The notes: generated by a model from the letters alone, not told the origin. Shown: positions 34,165 to 43,792, counted from the stretch's first letter. The stretch: 64,000 nt of DNA from Betaproteobacteria bacterium (GCA_013298695.1 JAAFIS010000001.1:682001-746000), one strand, 5' to 3'. A program made the numbers and translations.

Positions 34165-35112
34165 TTGGAATTTTTCATCATGTCGGTGCTCAATGGTGTG
34201 AGCTACGGCTTGTTGCTATTCATGCTCTCAGCAGGGCTCACCCTCATTTTTTCGATGATGGGCGTGCTCAACTTTGCGCATGCAAGCTTTTATATGCTCG
34301 GTGCGTATTTCGCGTATCAAGTTTCAAGCTGGAGCAATTTCTGGGTTGGGCTATTGATCGCACCAATTTTGGTCGCGCTACTCGGCGGCTTGTTTGAGCG
34401 CTACGTCCTTCGCAAGACCCACAAGTTTGGTCACGTACCGGAATTGCTGGTGACGTTCGGTTTGTCGTTTGTGATCCTTGAGATCGTCCAGCTCATTTGG
34501 GGGCGCACCTCGGTCGATTATCCGGTGCCGCCGTCGATGAGTGGATCGCTGTTCAAAGTGTTTGATTCCACCTTCCAAATGTACCGCGGCTTCATGATGC
34601 TGGTGGCGATCCTGATGCTGGTGTGTTTATTCTTGATACTTAAAAAAACGCGGATCGGACTCGTGATCCAGGCAGCGCTCACCCATCCTGATACGACTGA
34701 AGCGCTCGGCCATAACGTGCCGCGTGTGTTTGCTATCGTGTTTGCTGCCGGATGTGCGCTCGCCGGGCTTGCTGGCGTGATTGGGGGTAACGCGTTCATT
34801 ACCGAGCCGGGGATGGCGCAATCGGTGGGAGCGATCATTTTCGTTGTAATTGTGGTGGGCGGTATGGGTTCGCTCGCTGGCGCTTTGGTCGCGTCACTAT
34901 TAATAGGACTGATGCAGACATTCGCCGTCGGGCTTGACTGGTCGTTTGCGGGTGGCCTTGCGCGATTGGGCATGGACATTACGGCTGAAACGCCGGGGTA
35001 CTCGTTGCTTAAGTTAAAGCTCTCGCAAGTTGCTCCAATTCTTCCTTTCTTGTTATTAGTGGTGATGTTGGTGGTGCGTCCCAAAGGCATCATGGGGACA
35101 CGCGATGACTAA
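34165..35112 (+). CDS. livH: Branched-chain amino-acid permease LivH
   Basis: A 315-residue inner-membrane permease with eight or so helices. TTG start at 34165 preceded by AGGAGG. Typical LivH motifs: LNGVSYGLLLFMLSAGLTLI, MGVLNFAHASFYMLGAY, and the coupling region with RTRIGLVIQAAL..EALGHN followed by GGMGSLAGALVASLLIGL, which contacts the ATPases. Overlaps livM by eight bases. Confidence 0.93.
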   Translation: MEFFIMSVLNGVSYGLLLFMLSAGLTLIFSMMGVLNFAHASFYMLGAYFAYQVSSWSNFWVGLLIAPILVALLGGLFERYVLRKTHKFGHVPELLVTFGLSFVILEIVQLIWGRTSVDYPVPPSMSGSLFKVFDSTFQMYRGFMMLVAILMLVCLFLILKKTRIGLVIQAALTHPDTTEALGHNVPRVFAIVFAAGCALAGLAGVIGGNAFITEPGMAQSVGAIIFVVIVVGGMGSLAGALVASLLIGLMQTFAVGLDWSFAGGLARLGMDITAETPGYSLLKLKLSQVAPILPFLLLVVMLVVRPKGIMGTRDD

Positions 35113-36415
35113 CGCACTCAAGCCCATTCATTTCAAACCAAAGAACGGCGTTCGCATCGTCGTATGGTCAGCGTTCGCATTTATTTTGTTTGCGCTGCCA
35201 GCGCTGTTTACGTCGAGCTTTGCGCTGACTTTGCTCTGCCTCACCGGTATTGCCGCCGTGGCATGCATGAGCTACAACATGTTGCTCGGGCAAACGGGCA
35301 TGCTCTCGTTTGGTCACGCGGTGTACACCGGACTCGGCACGTTCGTGGCAATCCACGCAATGAACAAAATCGTCGGCGGGTGGGCCATTCCTATGTGGAT
35401 GATTCCTCTGGTTGGCGGCGTTGCCGGGCTCGCGTTTGGCGCAGTGTTGGGTTATGTCACCACGCGAAAAGCTGGAACGCCTTTTTCGATGATCACGCTG
35501 GGCGTTGGCGAGCTCGTGTTTGCAAGCGCATTAATGTTCCCTGAATTTTTCGGCGGAGAAGCTGGAATCAATTCGAACCGTACCGCGGGCAAAGACATGT
35601 GGGTGAACTTCGGACTGTCTTTCGGTCCGCAGTTGCAGGTTTACTACTTAATCGCGCTCTACCTTTTTGCGTGCACCATCGCGATGTATGCCTTTACGCA
35701 AACGCCGCTCGGACGGATCGCGAACGCCGTTCGTGACAATCCCGAACGGGCTGAATTTGTGGGCTACGACACGCGCTGGGTGCGCTATTTGGTGTTGATG
35801 GTTTCTAGCTTCTTCGCGGGAGTGGCTGGGGGCTTGACCGCCGTAAACGTTGAAGCTGCTACGGCAGATTTATTGCACGGCGTGCGCAGCGGTTCTTACC
35901 TTTTATTCACATTTTTAGGGGGCGTTGGATTCTTCTTCGGTCCCATCATCGGCTCGGTTCTGTTGGTGTTTTCTCTCGTGGTGCTCTCTGAGTACACCAA
36001 AGCCTGGCAGCTCTATGTGGGCATCGTGTTTTTGATTATGGTGGTGTATGCGCCCGGCGGTTTTTCCGCACTTATCATGCTGAATTTGCGTCGAGTGAAA
36101 TATGGTGAATGGCGGAAGATGCGCTGGCCTTATGCGGGCATGTTCTTTTTCGGTGTGTTTGCGTTGTGGGGTATGGCCGCGATTGTTGAAATGGCGTATC
36201 AGTTGAAGGTCGTTGAGGGATCGGGAGCGGCGCTGACGGTGATGAAAGTTCCGTTAAATTGTCAATCGACGGCGTCGTGGCTCATCGCGCTTGCCGTGCT
36301 TGCGTTGGGCTCGGTCGGATTTGAGTATTGGCGACGCAAATTCGTCGCGGTGTGGGATTCAGGCGAAGAACGAATCGCTGAAGCAATTAAGAAGGCGGAG
36401 GCGGCCATTGTTTAA
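35105..36415 (+). CDS. livM: Branched-chain amino-acid permease LivM
   Basis: A 436-residue permease. YNMLLGQTGMLSFGHAVYTG and GLGTFVAIHAMN are characteristic, and the coupling EAA-like loop TPLGRIANAVRDNPERAEF is present, followed by FFGPIIGSVLLV. The C-terminus is longer than average: after the core about 100 residues with two extra helices (GMFFFGVFALWGMAAIV, LIALAVLALGSVGF) and a charged tail. The gene forms the heterodimeric channel with LivH. A dispersed repeat separates it from livG. Confidence 0.92.
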   Translation: MTNALKPIHFKPKNGVRIVVWSAFAFILFALPALFTSSFALTLLCLTGIAAVACMSYNMLLGQTGMLSFGHAVYTGLGTFVAIHAMNKIVGGWAIPMWMIPLVGGVAGLAFGAVLGYVTTRKAGTPFSMITLGVGELVFASALMFPEFFGGEAGINSNRTAGKDMWVNFGLSFGPQLQVYYLIALYLFACTIAMYAFTQTPLGRIANAVRDNPERAEFVGYDTRWVRYLVLMVSSFFAGVAGGLTAVNVEAATADLLHGVRSGSYLLFTFLGGVGFFFGPIIGSVLLVFSLVVLSEYTKAWQLYVGIVFLIMVVYAPGGFSALIMLNLRRVKYGEWRKMRWPYAGMFFFGVFALWGMAAIVEMAYQLKVVEGSGAALTVMKVPLNCQSTASWLIALAVLALGSVGFEYWRRKFVAVWDSGEERIAEAIKKAEAAIV

Positions 36416-36420
36416 TTTTG

Positions 36421-36532
36421 CTGTCATTCCCGCGAAAGCGGGTACCTACTGTTTCCCTCGTTCAACACACTTCAAAACCGAGTCGTCTCTCAGCGTGTGG
36501 GTCCCCACTTGCTTGAGGATGACGGGAACAGG
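36421..36532. repeat. Dispersed repeat between livM and livG
   Basis: Begins TGTCATTCCCGCGAAAGCGG and ends TTGAGGATGACGGGA, so the ends are complementary and can fold into a long hairpin. The motif TCATTCCCGCGAAAGCGGG is common as an intergenic repeat in proteobacteria. It lies inside the liv operon. Confidence 0.75.
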
Positions 36533-36541
36533 GGCGCGCGC

Positions 36542-37321
36542 ATGACCTACGCCCTCGAACTCATCAACGTAAAAAAATCGTTCGGCAAGACCGAAATCAT
36601 TCGTGGCGTTAATCTCGCTGTTAAAAAAGGCGAACGCATTGCGGTGATCGGGCCGAATGGCGCAGGCAAGAGCACGCTTTTCAATCTCGTCAGCGGTCGC
36701 TTTGAACCCTCAAGTGGTTCGATCAAATTAAACGGCGAAGAAATCATCGGCAAGCGCCCCTATGAAATCAATCGCCGAGGGCTCGCTCGCAGTTTTCAGA
36801 TTACGAACATTTTTCCGCGTCTTTCTGTTTTTGAAAACTTACGCTGCGCGGCGCTGTTTTCAAGCGGACAAAAATATTCCTTCTGGAAACCACTTTCGAA
36901 GCTGGATGAGCTCAATGATCGCTGCGAAACATTGATGGCGTCGATTGAACTAAAGCGCCGCCGTGATGTGCCCGCAATGTCACTCACGTATTCCGAACAG
37001 CGCGCGCTCGAAATCGGGATCACGATTGCTGGCGGCGGCGATGTCGTCTTACTTGATGAGCCGACGGCGGGCATGAGTCATTCGGAAACGGATCGCTTCG
37101 TCGAACTCATTCGCAAGGTGACTGAAGGAAAAACGCTACTTACGGTTGAGCACGATATGGGTGTCGTGTTCGGGCTCGCGGATCGAATCGCGGTGTTGGT
37201 GTACGGCGAAGTGATTGCGTTTGATACGCCAGACAAAGTGCGCGCTGATCCTAAAGTAAAAGAAGCGTATTTGGGGGCTGTATTGGATGCCGACGCAGCT
37301 ACGGAGGGGGCGGCCGCATGA
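36542..37321 (+). CDS. livG: Branched-chain amino-acid ABC ATPase LivG
   Basis: A 259-residue ATPase from the ATG at 36542; the frame upstream runs through the repeat. Walker A GPNGAGKSTLF, Q-loop in RSFQITNIFPRLSVFENLRC, signature LTYSEQRALEIGI (unusual for the usual LSGGQ), Walker B VVLLDEPTAGMSHSET and the H-loop LTVEHDMGVVFGLADR. The C-terminal segment PDKVRADPKVKEAYLG is typical of LivG. Overlaps livF by four bases. Confidence 0.93.
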   Translation: MTYALELINVKKSFGKTEIIRGVNLAVKKGERIAVIGPNGAGKSTLFNLVSGRFEPSSGSIKLNGEEIIGKRPYEINRRGLARSFQITNIFPRLSVFENLRCAALFSSGQKYSFWKPLSKLDELNDRCETLMASIELKRRRDVPAMSLTYSEQRALEIGITIAGGGDVVLLDEPTAGMSHSETDRFVELIRKVTEGKTLLTVEHDMGVVFGLADRIAVLVYGEVIAFDTPDKVRADPKVKEAYLGAVLDADAATEGAAA

Positions 37322-38031
37322 ACACCGAAAAATTCGCACTTGAAGTTAAAGAGCTCCAAGCCTTCTACGGTAAATCACACATCTTGCAAGGCGTAAACGT
37401 CAACGTCAGAGAAGGTGAAATCGTCGCGCTGCTCGGTCGCAACGGCGCTGGGCGGTCAACGCTCGCTAAAGCGATTATGGGCATGGTCGACACCAAGGGC
37501 GATGTGATCTGGCGCGGAAAAAACATCGCGGGCATGAAAGCTTACGAAGTCGCACACTTGGGTATCGGCTACGTGCCTGAAAGTCGCGACATTTTTCCCA
37601 AGCTCACGGTCGAGCAAAACTTGATGCTCGGTGAAAAAGGTGGCAAGAAAAAAGGCCGTTGGTCATTCGACGACATGTACAAAATGTTTCCGCGACTCAG
37701 AGAGCGGCAACACACCGAAGCGGGCGTGCTCTCGGGCGGCGAACAACAAATGCTCACCCTTTGCCGCACGCTGATGGGCGATCCTGATTTGATTTTGATT
37801 GACGAGCCGACTGAGGGTTTAGCGCCCGCGATTGTGCAACTGGTAGCGGAGTATTTGCGTGAGTTGAAACGCCGTGGCATCAGCGTCGTACTCATCGAGC
37901 AGAAGCTTGCGATTGCTATGCAAATTTCAGATCGTGTTTATGTGATGGGTGATCGCCGAATTGTGTTTGAAGGCACACCGGCAGAGCTCAAAGCCGACGC
38001 AAACATTCGCAAGGAATGGTTAGAAGTCTGA
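37318..38031 (+). CDS. livF: Branched-chain amino-acid ABC ATPase LivF
   Basis: A 237-residue ATPase, start overlapping livG (ATGA). Signature LSGGEQQMLTLCRTL, Walker B LILIDEPTEGLAP and H-loop VVLIEQKLAIAMQI (Gln in place of the more usual His, normal for LivF). Walker A reads GRNGAGRSTL at 40-49, with Arg46 where Lys is expected. The frame is otherwise perfect, so the exchange is real in this sequence. It may weaken ATP turnover or be a variant within the subfamily. Last gene of the liv operon, followed by a perfect palindrome. Confidence 0.92.
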   Translation: MNTEKFALEVKELQAFYGKSHILQGVNVNVREGEIVALLGRNGAGRSTLAKAIMGMVDTKGDVIWRGKNIAGMKAYEVAHLGIGYVPESRDIFPKLTVEQNLMLGEKGGKKKGRWSFDDMYKMFPRLRERQHTEAGVLSGGEQQMLTLCRTLMGDPDLILIDEPTEGLAPAIVQLVAEYLRELKRRGISVVLIEQKLAIAMQISDRVYVMGDRRIVFEGTPAELKADANIRKEWLEV

Positions 38032-38050
38032 AACGAGCTTTATTACGAAA

Positions 38051-38069
38051 AGCCTAATTTAATTAGGCT
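38051..38069. repeat. Perfect 9+1+9 palindrome after livF
   Basis: AGCCTAATT-T-AATTAGGCT, 20 bases after the livF stop. Related to the short GCCCAA-type palindromes; no T run follows, so it is not a classical terminator. Confidence 0.6.
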
Positions 38070-38314
38070 AAGCCGTAATCTAGCGGCTTATTCGATCGTT
38101 AAGTTTATCGTTCTACAACGCACAAGAATTAGACGATAGCTTACGTCTGTTGATGTCTTCGAAAGCCGGCGTTTCGCACCAACTCGACGCAGCGCCATCA
38201 CGGTTGCGCCATTCTGGAACATTCGCTCGAAACACATCTAGATGACTCAAATCGGGGCTACGCAAAACTACACTCTGACTTTCTCACTGACACTTTGCAC
38301 AGGCGACCAGACCC

Positions 38315-40408
38315 ATGACCACACGCTACGAAGTACGCGACGGTGTCGCGATCCTCACGCTCGATAACGCACCTGTAAATGGCCTCTCGCACGCAGTGCG
38401 CGCCGCGTACGCGGAAGGGCTCGACAAAGCCAATGCCGACGCGTCGGTGAAAGCCATCGTCGTCACCGGCGCGGGGAAAGCCTTCTCCGGCGGCGCGGAC
38501 ATCAAAGAATTTGGCTCACCAAAGGCCATGGCGGAACCGAATCTTGGTTCGATCATCCGCATGACTGAATTGAGCAATAAACCGGTGATCGCCGCGATCC
38601 ACACGGTGTGTATGGGCGGCGGTTTGGAGCTCGCGCTCGGATGCCACTATCGCGTTGTTTCACCCGGTGCAAACATCGCGTTGCCCGAAGTGAAATTGGG
38701 CTTGATCCCCGGCGCGGGCGGCACGGTGCGTTTGCCGCGCGTGGTTGGCGTTGAAGCCGCGACTTCGATGATCGTCTCCGGCGAGCCGATTCCGAGTGAC
38801 ATGCTCGCGATGGCACCGGGTCAGAAACTGTTCGACAAACTCGTTCAGGGCGATTTGCTTGAGGGCGCGATTGCGTTTGCGAAAGAGAAAGCCGATGTTC
38901 GTCCGCTGCCACTGGTTCGCGATTTGAAAGTTGGGCATCCTGAAGCCGACGGCTATTTTCAGTTCGCGCGCAACACCGCAAAGGCAATGGCGAAAAACTT
39001 CCCGGCGCCTGCGAAGTGCGTTGATGCTGTGCAAAACGCGACAAAGATGAAGTTCGACGATGCGCTTGCCGCAGAGCGTGAAATTTTTGTGAATCTGATG
39101 TTCACGCCTGAATCGAAATCGCTGCGACATTTGTTCTTCGCAGAACGCGCCGCTTCAAAGATTCCTGATGTCGGCGATGACGTGAAGCCGCGTGAGATCA
39201 AGAAAGTCGGCATTATCGGCGCGGGTACGATGGGTGGCGGTATTGGCATGAATTTCTTGAACGCGGGTGTGCCCGTGGTCATTCTTGAAATGAAGCAAGA
39301 GGCGATTGACAAAGGTTTCGGCGTGATTCGTGGCAACTACGAATCGCAAGTCAAGAAAGGCAAGCTCAAGCAAGACAAACTGGATCAGCGGATGGCGATG
39401 CTTTCGTCAACGCTCTCGTATGATGATCTCAAAGATTGCGATCTCATTATCGAAGCCGTGTTTGAAGAAATCGGCGTGAAAGAGAAAGTGTTCACCGCCC
39501 TTGATGCGGTGGCCAAACCTGGTGCGATCCTCGCCTCGAACACGTCCACGCTCGACGTGAACAAGATCGCGAGCTTCACCAAGCGCCCACAAGACGTTGT
39601 CGGTATGCATTTCTTCTCACCTGCGAATGTAATGAAGTTGCTCGAAGTCGTTCGTGGCGAAAAGACAGCGAAAGACGTGCTTGCCACGGTGATGGCGGTC
39701 GCCAAGAAGATCAAGAAAGTCGCGGTCATTTCTGGAGTGTGCGATGGCTTCATCGGCAATCGCATGATCGAGCAGTACGGTCGTCAAGGTGGCTTCTTGC
39801 TCGATGAAGGTTGCACGCCTCAGCAAGTGGATCGCGCCGTCGAAAAATTCGGTTTCGCGATGGGTCCATTCCGCATGGGCGACCTTGCGGGTAACGATAT
39901 CGGCTGGGCGATTCGCAAACGCCGGTACGGTGAAAAACCGAACATGCGTTATTCGAAGACCGCTGATTTGCTCTGTGAGCAAGGCCGCTTTGGTCAAAAG
40001 GTTGGCAAAGGCTGGTACGACTACGTGCCCGGAAAACGCGACGCGATTCCGAATGCCGATGTCGAAGCGATGATCGCCAAACATCGTGAATCGCTTGGCA
40101 TCTCGCCGCGCAAAATCTCAGACGATGAAATCGTGCATCGCCTAGTGCTCTCGCTCGTGAACGAAGCGGCGCACATTTTGGAAGAGGGCATCGCGAACAA
40201 ACCGAGCGATATCGACATCGTCTATATCTATGGCTACGGCTTCCCACCGCATCGCGGCGGCCCGATGAATTACGCCAACGAACTCGGGCTCTTCACCGTC
40301 GCGCAGATGATGAAGAAATTCGCGCAGAACCCGCTCGATGATGCGAAGTTTTGGGAGCCCGCGCCGTTGATCAAGAAACTCATTGCAGAAGGTAAAAGCT
40401 TTAGCTGA
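38315..40408 (+). CDS. fadB: Enoyl-CoA hydratase / 3-hydroxyacyl-CoA dehydrogenase
   Basis: A 697-residue bifunctional beta-oxidation enzyme. The hydratase domain (residues 1-190) has VVTGAGKAFSGGADIKEF and the oxyanion MGGGLELALGCHY block with catalytic Glu in PEVKLGLIPGAGGT. From residue 290 the NAD-binding dehydrogenase domain starts with VGIIGAGTMGGGIGMNF, with the catalytic pair in DVVGMHFFSPANVMKLLEVV, and the C-terminal part IGNRMIEQYGRQ and YGYGFPPHRGGPMNYA. It hydrates enoyl-CoA and oxidises the 3-hydroxy product. It is of FadB/FadJ-like peroxisomal-type architecture; the symbol is by function. Upstream region shows no close operon partner. Confidence 0.92.
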   Translation: MTTRYEVRDGVAILTLDNAPVNGLSHAVRAAYAEGLDKANADASVKAIVVTGAGKAFSGGADIKEFGSPKAMAEPNLGSIIRMTELSNKPVIAAIHTVCMGGGLELALGCHYRVVSPGANIALPEVKLGLIPGAGGTVRLPRVVGVEAATSMIVSGEPIPSDMLAMAPGQKLFDKLVQGDLLEGAIAFAKEKADVRPLPLVRDLKVGHPEADGYFQFARNTAKAMAKNFPAPAKCVDAVQNATKMKFDDALAAEREIFVNLMFTPESKSLRHLFFAERAASKIPDVGDDVKPREIKKVGIIGAGTMGGGIGMNFLNAGVPVVILEMKQEAIDKGFGVIRGNYESQVKKGKLKQDKLDQRMAMLSSTLSYDDLKDCDLIIEAVFEEIGVKEKVFTALDAVAKPGAILASNTSTLDVNKIASFTKRPQDVVGMHFFSPANVMKLLEVVRGEKTAKDVLATVMAVAKKIKKVAVISGVCDGFIGNRMIEQYGRQGGFLLDEGCTPQQVDRAVEKFGFAMGPFRMGDLAGNDIGWAIRKRRYGEKPNMRYSKTADLLCEQGRFGQKVGKGWYDYVPGKRDAIPNADVEAMIAKHRESLGISPRKISDDEIVHRLVLSLVNEAAHILEEGIANKPSDIDIVYIYGYGFPPHRGGPMNYANELGLFTVAQMMKKFAQNPLDDAKFWEPAPLIKKLIAEGKSFS

Positions 40409-40413
40409 TTCGT

Positions 40414-40558
40414 ACTACCTCTCCCGCTGGGAGAGGTCGCGCGCGAGCGCGGGTGAGGGAAACTTCTCGCGAAATTTGAAATCGATTTCCCTCACCGGCA
40501 CTTCGCCTAACACCACAATGCGACAAGTTTGTCGCTGCCTCTCCCAAAGCGAGAGGAA
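40414..40558. repeat. Composite dispersed repeat, type A
   Basis: Begins CTACCTCTCCC..GGGAGAGGTC, continues GCGGGTGAGGGAAA, then TTTCCCTCACCGGCACTTC and CCTCTCCCAAAGCGAGAGG. Each half can fold into a hairpin. The same order of blocks occurs at 44865-45011 inside the acyl-CoA dehydrogenase gene. Confidence 0.8.
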
Positions 40559-40578
40559 TAGCCGACAAAAAGACCACC

Positions 40579-42072
40579 ATGACGATTCTGAAAAAACTTT
40601 TTTTCATACTCATCTCTCTAGCGTTGCTGGTGTTCGTCGCTATTGCAGCAAAAACTTTTTTCACGCCTTCAAAACAACTGCAAGTACCAGCGCTAACGCC
40701 GGTCGCCGTTGATACCAATGCCGCCGCACAACGCTTGAGTGCAGCGGTACGGTTTGCGACGATTTCCTCGGGCACCGATCCCGAGGCGAGCGCGGATGCG
40801 TTCAAGGGTTTGCATCAGCATTTGCAAAACAGTTTCCCGAAAGTGCACGCAACACTCAAGCGTGAACCCATCGGCAATTACGGTTTGCTCTACACGTGGC
40901 AAGGCCGCGAGCCCGCCGCGAAACCCATTGCAATCTTCGCGCATCAAGACGTGGTGCCAGTCGCGCCGGGTACTGAGCCTGATTGGAAACAAGCGCCGTT
41001 TTCGGGCGTGATTGCCGAAGGCTTCGTGTGGGGCCGAGGTGCGTGGGACAACAAAGGCAATTTGATGTCGCAGCTCGAAGCCATCGAGATGCTGATCGCG
41101 AAGGGTTTCACGCCGCGCCAAACCGTTTATGTGTTTCTCGGCCATGATGAGGAAATTGGTGGCTTGCGTGGCGCGAAAGTGCTTGCGGAGCGATGGAAAC
41201 AACAAGGCGTGAAACTTGATTTCGTGCTCGATGAGGGCACGCTGATCGTTGAAGGCATCTTGAAAGGCCTTGAGAAACCCGCTGCGCTCGTTGGCATGGC
41301 GGAAAAGGGCTATCTCACTGTCCTTCTCACCGCAACGGCGACGCCCGGCCATTCATCGATGCCGCCACCGACGCCGAAGCAAAGCGCGATTGCGATGATG
41401 AGCGCCGCACTTGCGCGGCTCGATGATCGTCAATTCCCGGTGGAGATTCGCGGCTTGGCGGAGGACATGTTCAACACGCTCGCGCCTGAGATGACGCTCG
41501 TCAATCGCGTGGTCTTGTCAAATCTTTGGCTCACGAAGCCGATTGTTGAATCGCAGCTTTCGAAAAGCGCCAGCACTGCCGCAATGCTTCGCACCACCAC
41601 TGCGCTCACACAGATAAACGCAGGCGTTCGCGATAACGTATTGCCCGGCAAGGTGGATGCCTCGGTGAACTATCGAATTCTTCCGGGCGAAACCACCGAT
41701 CAAGTCGTGAAACACACGCTTGCTGCGTTCGGCGACGGCGCACCCATCAAAGCCGCGAAGAAAGAAGGCTTCTCTGAGCCTTCAAAAATTTCGCGCACTG
41801 ACGCGCCCGGCTACGCGGCGATTGCGCGCACGATCCGTTCGCTGCATCCGAACATGGTCGTCTCGCCCAGCCTGATGTTGGGCGGCACCGACGCGCGGCA
41901 TTTTGATGAGGTGGCTGACAATGTCTATCGCTTCTCGCCGGTGCGCGCTGGGCCAGATGATTTGCCACGTTTTCACGGCACCAACGAGCGAATTTCGCTC
42001 ACGAATTACACCGAAATGATTCAGTTTTATTTCGAGTTTTTGAACAACGCTGCAGGTGCTGAAAACCGCTAG
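40579..42072 (+). CDS. M20-family metallopeptidase (carboxypeptidase-like)
   Basis: A 497-residue membrane-anchored M20 peptidase. A single N-terminal helix (LFFILISLALLVFVAIA) anchors it. Metal ligands: His in IFAHQDVVPVAPG, Asp in WGRGAWDNKGNL, Glu pair in FLGHDEEIGGLRG, Asp in VLDEGTL and the final His in GGTDARHFDE. The dimerisation domain lies between. The size and the YVFLGHDEEIGG form resemble carboxypeptidase S/PM20D1-like enzymes, which split or form N-acyl amino acids and peptides. Its place between fadB and the thiolase fits N-acyl amino-acid turnover, but this is inferred. Confidence 0.88.
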   Translation: MTILKKLFFILISLALLVFVAIAAKTFFTPSKQLQVPALTPVAVDTNAAAQRLSAAVRFATISSGTDPEASADAFKGLHQHLQNSFPKVHATLKREPIGNYGLLYTWQGREPAAKPIAIFAHQDVVPVAPGTEPDWKQAPFSGVIAEGFVWGRGAWDNKGNLMSQLEAIEMLIAKGFTPRQTVYVFLGHDEEIGGLRGAKVLAERWKQQGVKLDFVLDEGTLIVEGILKGLEKPAALVGMAEKGYLTVLLTATATPGHSSMPPPTPKQSAIAMMSAALARLDDRQFPVEIRGLAEDMFNTLAPEMTLVNRVVLSNLWLTKPIVESQLSKSASTAAMLRTTTALTQINAGVRDNVLPGKVDASVNYRILPGETTDQVVKHTLAAFGDGAPIKAAKKEGFSEPSKISRTDAPGYAAIARTIRSLHPNMVVSPSLMLGGTDARHFDEVADNVYRFSPVRAGPDDLPRFHGTNERISLTNYTEMIQFYFEFLNNAAGAENR

Positions 42073-42140
42073 ATAGCGCCTAACAGCACTTCCCTTGATC
42101 GCCCAATTTACAAACGCTAATCGACTAAAGAGGCCACACT

Positions 42141-43316
42141 ATGACTGATGCCGTAATCGTTTCTACCGCCCGCACACCGCTGTGCAAAAGCTGGAAAGGT
42201 GCCATGAACATGACTCACGGCGCAACGCTCGGCGGCCATGTGATTGAACACGCCTTGAAGCGCGCTGGCATCGAAGGCGGCGAAGTTGAAGATGTAATCA
42301 TGGGCTGCGCGAATCCCGAAGGCGCGAATGGCTGGAACATTGCGCGCCAATCCGCATTGCGTGCGGGCTTGCCGGTCACCGTGAGCGGCGTTACGGTGAA
42401 CCGCTTCTGTTCATCGGGTTTGCAAACCATCGCCATGGCCGCGCAGCGAATCATCGCGGGCGAAGGCGACACCTATGTTGCGGGCGGTCTCGAATCAATC
42501 TCCTGCGTGCAGCAGGAAATGAATCTGCACATGTTCAAAGAATCGTGGCTCGACAAAAACAAGCCAACGATTTACTGGAACATGATGCAAACGGCGGAAA
42601 ATGTTGCCAAGCGCTACGGCATTCCACGCGAGCGCATGGATCACTTCGGCGCAGAAAGCCAGCAGAAAGCGTGCGCAGCAAAAGCCGCGGGCAAGTTCAC
42701 CGATGAGATCGCACCGATCACCGTCACCGCGGGCGTTGCCGATCCGAAGCTCGGGATGATGACCAAACAAATCTTGGTTGAGCATGACGAAGGTTTGCGT
42801 GATGGCACCACGTATGAAGCGATCAGCGGCTTGCGCACCGCCGTTCCCGGCGGCGTCATCAGCGCAGGCAACGCATCGCAATTTAGCGATGGCGCAGGCG
42901 CTTGCGTTGTGATGAATTCGAAAGTGGCCGAAAAGAAGGGCTTGAAGCCGCTCGGCATTTTCCGTGGCTTCGCAGTCGCAGGTTGTGAGCCTGATGAAAT
43001 GGGCATTGGCCCCGTGTTCGCGATTCCAAAAGTGCTCGCGCGACTCGGCCTCAAAGTGTCCGACATCGACTTGTGGGAATTGAACGAAGCGTTCGCCGTT
43101 CAAGTGCTCTACTGTGCTGAGAAACTCGGCATCCCGATGGACAAACTAAACGTCAACGGCGGCGCAATCGCCGTCGGCCATCCGTATGGCATGAGCGGCC
43201 AGCGCCTCGTCGGTCACGCGCTGATTGAAGGCAAACGTCGCGGTGCGAAACTTGTTTGCGCGACGATGTGTATTGGTGGTGGGATGGGGGCTGCGGGAAT
43301 CTTCGAGGTGGTGTAA
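42141..43316 (+). CDS. fadA: Acetyl-CoA C-acyltransferase (thiolase)
   Basis: A 391-residue thiolase. Nucleophile Cys90 in [12 protein letters not shown], the GHPYGMSG block with His347, and the acid/base Cys377 in [10 protein letters not shown]. It also has the AIVSTARTP-like beginning ([14 protein letters not shown]). It cleaves 3-ketoacyl-CoA with CoA to acetyl-CoA and a shortened acyl-CoA, the last step of beta-oxidation after fadB. Ribosome-binding AGAGG lies upstream of the ATG at 42141. Function in fatty-acid degradation is well supported by the neighbours. Confidence 0.94.
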   Translation: MTDAVIVSTARTPLCKSWKGAMNMTHGATLGGHVIEHALKRAGIEGGEVEDVIMGCANPEGANGWNIARQSALRAGLPVTVSGVTVNRFCSSGLQTIAMAAQRIIAGEGDTYVAGGLESISCVQQEMNLHMFKESWLDKNKPTIYWNMMQTAENVAKRYGIPRERMDHFGAESQQKACAAKAAGKFTDEIAPITVTAGVADPKLGMMTKQILVEHDEGLRDGTTYEAISGLRTAVPGGVISAGNASQFSDGAGACVVMNSKVAEKKGLKPLGIFRGFAVAGCEPDEMGIGPVFAIPKVLARLGLKVSDIDLWELNEAFAVQVLYCAEKLGIPMDKLNVNGGAIAVGHPYGMSGQRLVGHALIEGKRRGAKLVCATMCIGGGMGAAGIFEVV

Positions 43317-43326
43317 CCTGCATCAA

Positions 43327-43674
43327 ATGGCCACGATGCGACTATTTCCTTTGCGCAAACGAACTTACATTTCGTTATTTGTAGTCCCGCTGCTGTTGCC
43401 GTTTTTCGTCGCAATTGCAAAGTTTGGTATTGATGGTTCGCGATTGGACTCCATCAGCGATGCCGTGCTCGTGCTACCTCCGTTGCTGTGCCTGATGGCG
43501 CTAACGTATCCTCTTGGGATGGTTGTCACGGCGATGTCTTATCTGGTGGTGGTCGTGTTGGCTTGGCTGCCTCCGCTTGGTGGCGTAATGTTCGCAATCC
43601 CTTTCTATTTGATAGCGGGATACGCACAGTGGTATCTATTTGTGCCTAGATATTTCCGCACTAAGAAAGCGTAG
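43327..43674 (+). CDS. Small membrane protein of unknown function
   Basis: A 115-residue protein from the ATG at 43327, 10 bases after the thiolase stop; the frame is open into the thiolase. It has three hydrophobic helices (SLFVVPLLLPFFVAIA, LVLPPLLCLMALTYPLG, YLVVVVLAWLPPLGG) and a basic end (PRYFRTKKA) that should face the cytoplasm. No family is recognised. Could be co-transcribed with the thiolase. Confidence 0.6.
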   Translation: MATMRLFPLRKRTYISLFVVPLLLPFFVAIAKFGIDGSRLDSISDAVLVLPPLLCLMALTYPLGMVVTAMSYLVVVVLAWLPPLGGVMFAIPFYLIAGYAQWYLFVPRYFRTKKA

Positions 43675-43691
43675 CGTGTTTTCAGCGTGTT

Positions 43692-43775
43692 GTTCGTGGT
43701 GACGGCTCGACGGGCTCGGCGCTAACCGTCGCGCAAACCTCTCACCGTTCGTGGTGAGCCCGTCGAACCATGAAC
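43692..43775. repeat. Dispersed repeat, left arm of inverted pair
   Basis: Holds a degenerate copy at 43692 (GTTCGTGGTGACGGCTCGAC) and a full copy at 43745-43775 that starts CCGTTCGTGGTGAGCCCGTC. The latter is the exact reverse complement of 44081-44111 over 31 bases. Together they frame the GIY-YIG gene. Confidence 0.85.
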
Positions 43776-43792
43776 AAAATTGAAGAACCCAT

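Noticed and set aside
38553-40247. Several long minus-strand open frames over the fadB-like gene
   Set aside because: They are mirror frames of a codon-biased G+C-rich gene and show no family features.
41747-41976. Small minus-strand frames in the M20 peptidase gene
   Set aside because: They are antisense shadows of conserved peptidase blocks.
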